Shown: positions 62,409-64,000 of the stretch, piece by piece | How the letters are laid out: the number at the start of each line of letters is the position of its first letter | Position numbering within the stretch: position 1 is the stretch's first letter | From: Winslowiella arboricola | GTDB taxonomy: Bacteria > Pseudomonadota > Gammaproteobacteria > Enterobacterales > Enterobacteriaceae | Reading direction: 5' to 3' | Length of the DNA stretch: 64,000 nt | Assembly (NCBI RefSeq): GCF_025527015.1 | Contig: NZ_JAODIM010000041.1 | Coordinates: 1-64,000, forward strand | Notes under the pieces: generated by a model | What the model was told of the DNA's origin: nothing | Seen by the model: the letters and a program-made list of their open reading frames with translations, nothing else | The model's database searches: none | Position numbers and translations under genes: made by a program

Positions 62409-62443
62409 TACCCCGTTACACCACTTTACACCACAAATTCCCA
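62409..62443 (-). promoter_or_regulatory. MraZ-binding repeats
   Basis: On the minus strand TGGGA, TGGTG and TGGTG recur with exact 10-base periodicity (5-base spacers ATTTG, TAAAG, TAACG), followed by a GGGGT. This is the known MraZ box arrangement (TGGGN with 5-base spacers), with T for G in two boxes. They lie just downstream of the -10 hexamer. Confidence 0.7.
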
Positions 62444-62450
62444 CCAAAAG

Positions 62451-62480
62451 AGTTTACGGAGCGAAGGAAAACATTGTCAA
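62451..62480 (-). promoter_or_regulatory. promoter of the dcw cluster (Pmra)
   Basis: On the minus strand TTGACA (62480-62475), an 18-base spacer and TAAACT (62456-62451) form a good sigma70 promoter, with MraZ boxes immediately downstream. The remaining 62481-62893 is AT-rich and shows no gene or further site I can support. Confidence 0.65.
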
Positions 62481-62893
62481 GCCGCAGTACGGGCCTGAAG
62501 ACATTATTTCTGAGGGGGAAAAAGGGAGGAGAGTTAAAAATAAAGCCTGCCTGATACAAAACAAAAAAATAAGCCGATGAATAGTGACAAAAAATTCACA
62601 TTAATTTTAACTATGCTCAAAAATATAGCAGCTAAAAGCGGACAAAATTAAGCTGCAAACTTTGCGAGCCGGCTTGCATTTTAAGGTATTTCTGAAGGAA
62701 TGCACAGGGCGTCAGCGCCTGACGGGGCCTGAACTGAGGGCAAAATCTGACGGTGACAACGCAATATCGGTTTTAAACTTAAACATCGGCAGAGACAATA
62801 CTTACTTTAATTTACGTAAACAGCGCGCGTCGCATTGAATTTAACCATCAATTTTTCGCGGCAGTTAAAATTCAGTAAAAATATTAATAGATG

Positions 62894-62920
62894 TAAAAAA
62901 GGCAGCTTGCGCTGCCTGTC
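62894..62920 (-). terminator. terminator of cra
   Basis: GGCAGC-TTGC-GCTGCC is a 6-base-pair stem flanked on the plus strand by AAAAAA before and a T-run after, so the minus-strand transcript ends in U6, eight bases after the cra stop. It insulates cra from the dcw promoter. Confidence 0.85.
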
Positions 62921-62927
62921 ATTTTTT

Positions 62928-63938
62928 TTAACTGCTTTTGCGGCTTAATTTTCCGCGGCGAAACAGGTTGCGCCGAATGCGGGTTAAACCCGGTTTTGGT
63001 TTGCGCGGTTCATCGAGACTGGCCAGCACCAGCTCCAGCACCCGCTCCGCCACATCGCGATGACGCTGCGCTACCGCCAGCACCGGGCACTCAAGGAAAT
63101 CAAGCAGTTCGTGGTCGCCAAAGGTGGCAATCGCGAGGTCAACCGGCAGACGGCCTTCTCGTTTCAGCGTCACATCCATCACGCCCTGCAGCAGTCCAAA
63201 GGAGGTCGTGAATAGCGCCTCCGGCATCGGATGGTCCTCAAGATAGTTCTCAAACAGCGCCGCCGCCGCCGTACGTTCGTAACTGTTGGCGTAAATATAA
63301 TCAATATTACGTTCGTCGCCTTCCCACGCCTGACGGAAGCCCATCTCACGTAAGAAGCTGACCGACAGCTCCGGCAGCGCGCCAAGATAGAGCACGTTAT
63401 TCACCGGCAGCTTACGCAGTTCCGCCGCCAGCATTTCCGCATCATCCTGATCGGCGCCGACCACGCTGGTGAAGTGTTCACGATCCAGCGCGCGGTCGAG
63501 GGCAATAATCGGCAATGGATCGTTGATCCAGCGCTGATAGAACGGGTGTTCCGGCGGCAATGCAGTAGAGACAATAATTGCATCCACCTGACGTTGCAGC
63601 AGATGCTCAATACAGCGCATCTCATTTTCCGGCAGATCTTCCGAACAGGCGATCAATAACTGATAGCCACGCTGACGCGCCTGACGTTCAAGATAGTTAG
63701 CAATACGCGTGTAGCTGGTATTCTCCAGATCGGGAATAACCAGGCCAATCGAGCGCGTACGCCCGGCACGCAGCCCCGCTGCCACTGCATTAGGATGGTA
63801 ATTATGCTCACGCACCACCGACATCACTTTCTCGACGGTCTTATCGCTGACACGATACTGCTTGGCTTTGCCATTAATGACATAGCTGGCAGTGGTGCGC
63901 GAAACACCGGCGAGGCGCGCAATTTCATCCAGTTTCAC
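62928..63938 (-). CDS. cra: catabolite repressor/activator, fructose repressor
   Basis: A 336-residue LacI/GalR-family regulator close to E. coli Cra (334). The N-terminal helix-turn-helix [20 protein letters not shown] and hinge are followed by the effector domain with [18 protein letters not shown] and [14 protein letters not shown]. It responds to fructose 1-phosphate and controls carbon flux (glycolysis versus gluconeogenesis and TCA). It is adjacent to mraZ as in E. coli. Its promoter lies in the last 60 bases of the window or beyond. Confidence 0.97.
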   Translation of the reverse strand: MKLDEIARLAGVSRTTASYVINGKAKQYRVSDKTVEKVMSVVREHNYHPNAVAAGLRAGRTRSIGLVIPDLENTSYTRIANYLERQARQRGYQLLIACSEDLPENEMRCIEHLLQRQVDAIIVSTALPPEHPFYQRWINDPLPIIALDRALDREHFTSVVGADQDDAEMLAAELRKLPVNNVLYLGALPELSVSFLREMGFRQAWEGDERNIDYIYANSYERTAAAALFENYLEDHPMPEALFTTSFGLLQGVMDVTLKREGRLPVDLAIATFGDHELLDFLECPVLAVAQRHRDVAERVLELVLASLDEPRKPKPGLTRIRRNLFRRGKLSRKSS

Positions 63939-64000
63939 AATAACCCCACACTTCAGATACCACGACCGCGCGAAGAATAGCCCTGTCGTAGTTATGGATA

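Overview
The window is chromosomal DNA of an enterobacterium. Gene order across lpdA-aceF-aceE-pdhR-aroP, ampE-ampD-nadC-ppdD-hofB-hofC-guaC-coaE-zapD-yacG-mutT-secA-secM-lpxC and the complete division/cell-wall (dcw) cluster up to mraZ and cra is the enterobacterial one, and protein lengths match the E. coli homologues closely. The accessory genes (an AbgB-like amidohydrolase uptake operon, an arabinan module, a repeat-rich effector-like gene), the moderately high GC and a dense family of GGCGGCG palindromes point to a plant-associated Erwiniaceae member (Pantoea/Erwinia-like). That placement is an inference.

Layout. 1-9.2 kb: a tight plus-strand operon with an M20 amidohydrolase, a five-gene peptide-type ABC importer, a serine hydrolase and an MmgE/PrpD protein, which looks like one catabolic module of unknown substrate. 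9.2-10.6 kb: an AT-rich block with three small unknown genes, bracketed by near-identical direct repeats of about 50 bp. 10.6-13.2 kb: acnB. 13.6-16.0 kb: a large, frameshifted, repeat-containing effector-like gene with an OTU-protease-like core whose catalytic Cys position reads Ser. 16.0-19.2 kb: a P3B Mg2+ ATPase (mgtA) with a leader of roughly 400 nt holding a sigma70 promoter, a bistable hairpin, a chain of tiny ORFs and a terminator/antiterminator pair. 19.2-26.1 kb: pdhR-aceE-aceF-lpdA (minus strand). 26.6-33.3 kb: aroP, an inserted sugar symporter plus GH43 pair, ampE-ampD and an inserted D-threonine aldolase-like gene. 33.4-37.5 kb: nadC and the ppdD-hofB-hofC pilus genes. 37.6-44.4 kb: guaC, coaE-zapD-yacG, mutT, secA-secM. 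44.6-62.4 kb: lpxC and the full dcw cluster on the minus strand. 62.9-63.9 kb: cra.

How it works together. The core supplies pyruvate entry to the TCA cycle (PDH complex under PdhR, AcnB, and Cra as the global carbon regulator), peptidoglycan precursor synthesis and septation (mraZ to ftsZ), lipid A commitment (lpxC), protein export (secM-secA) and muropeptide recycling (ampD/ampE). The accessory loci are separate insertions into this conserved order, several beside GGCGGCG repeats.

The strongest candidates for undescribed biology are the mgtA leader, the repeat/OTU-like gene with its frameshift at a C-run, and the direct-repeat-flanked block at 9.2-10.6 kb. No tRNA, rRNA, insertion sequence or CRISPR array was seen.
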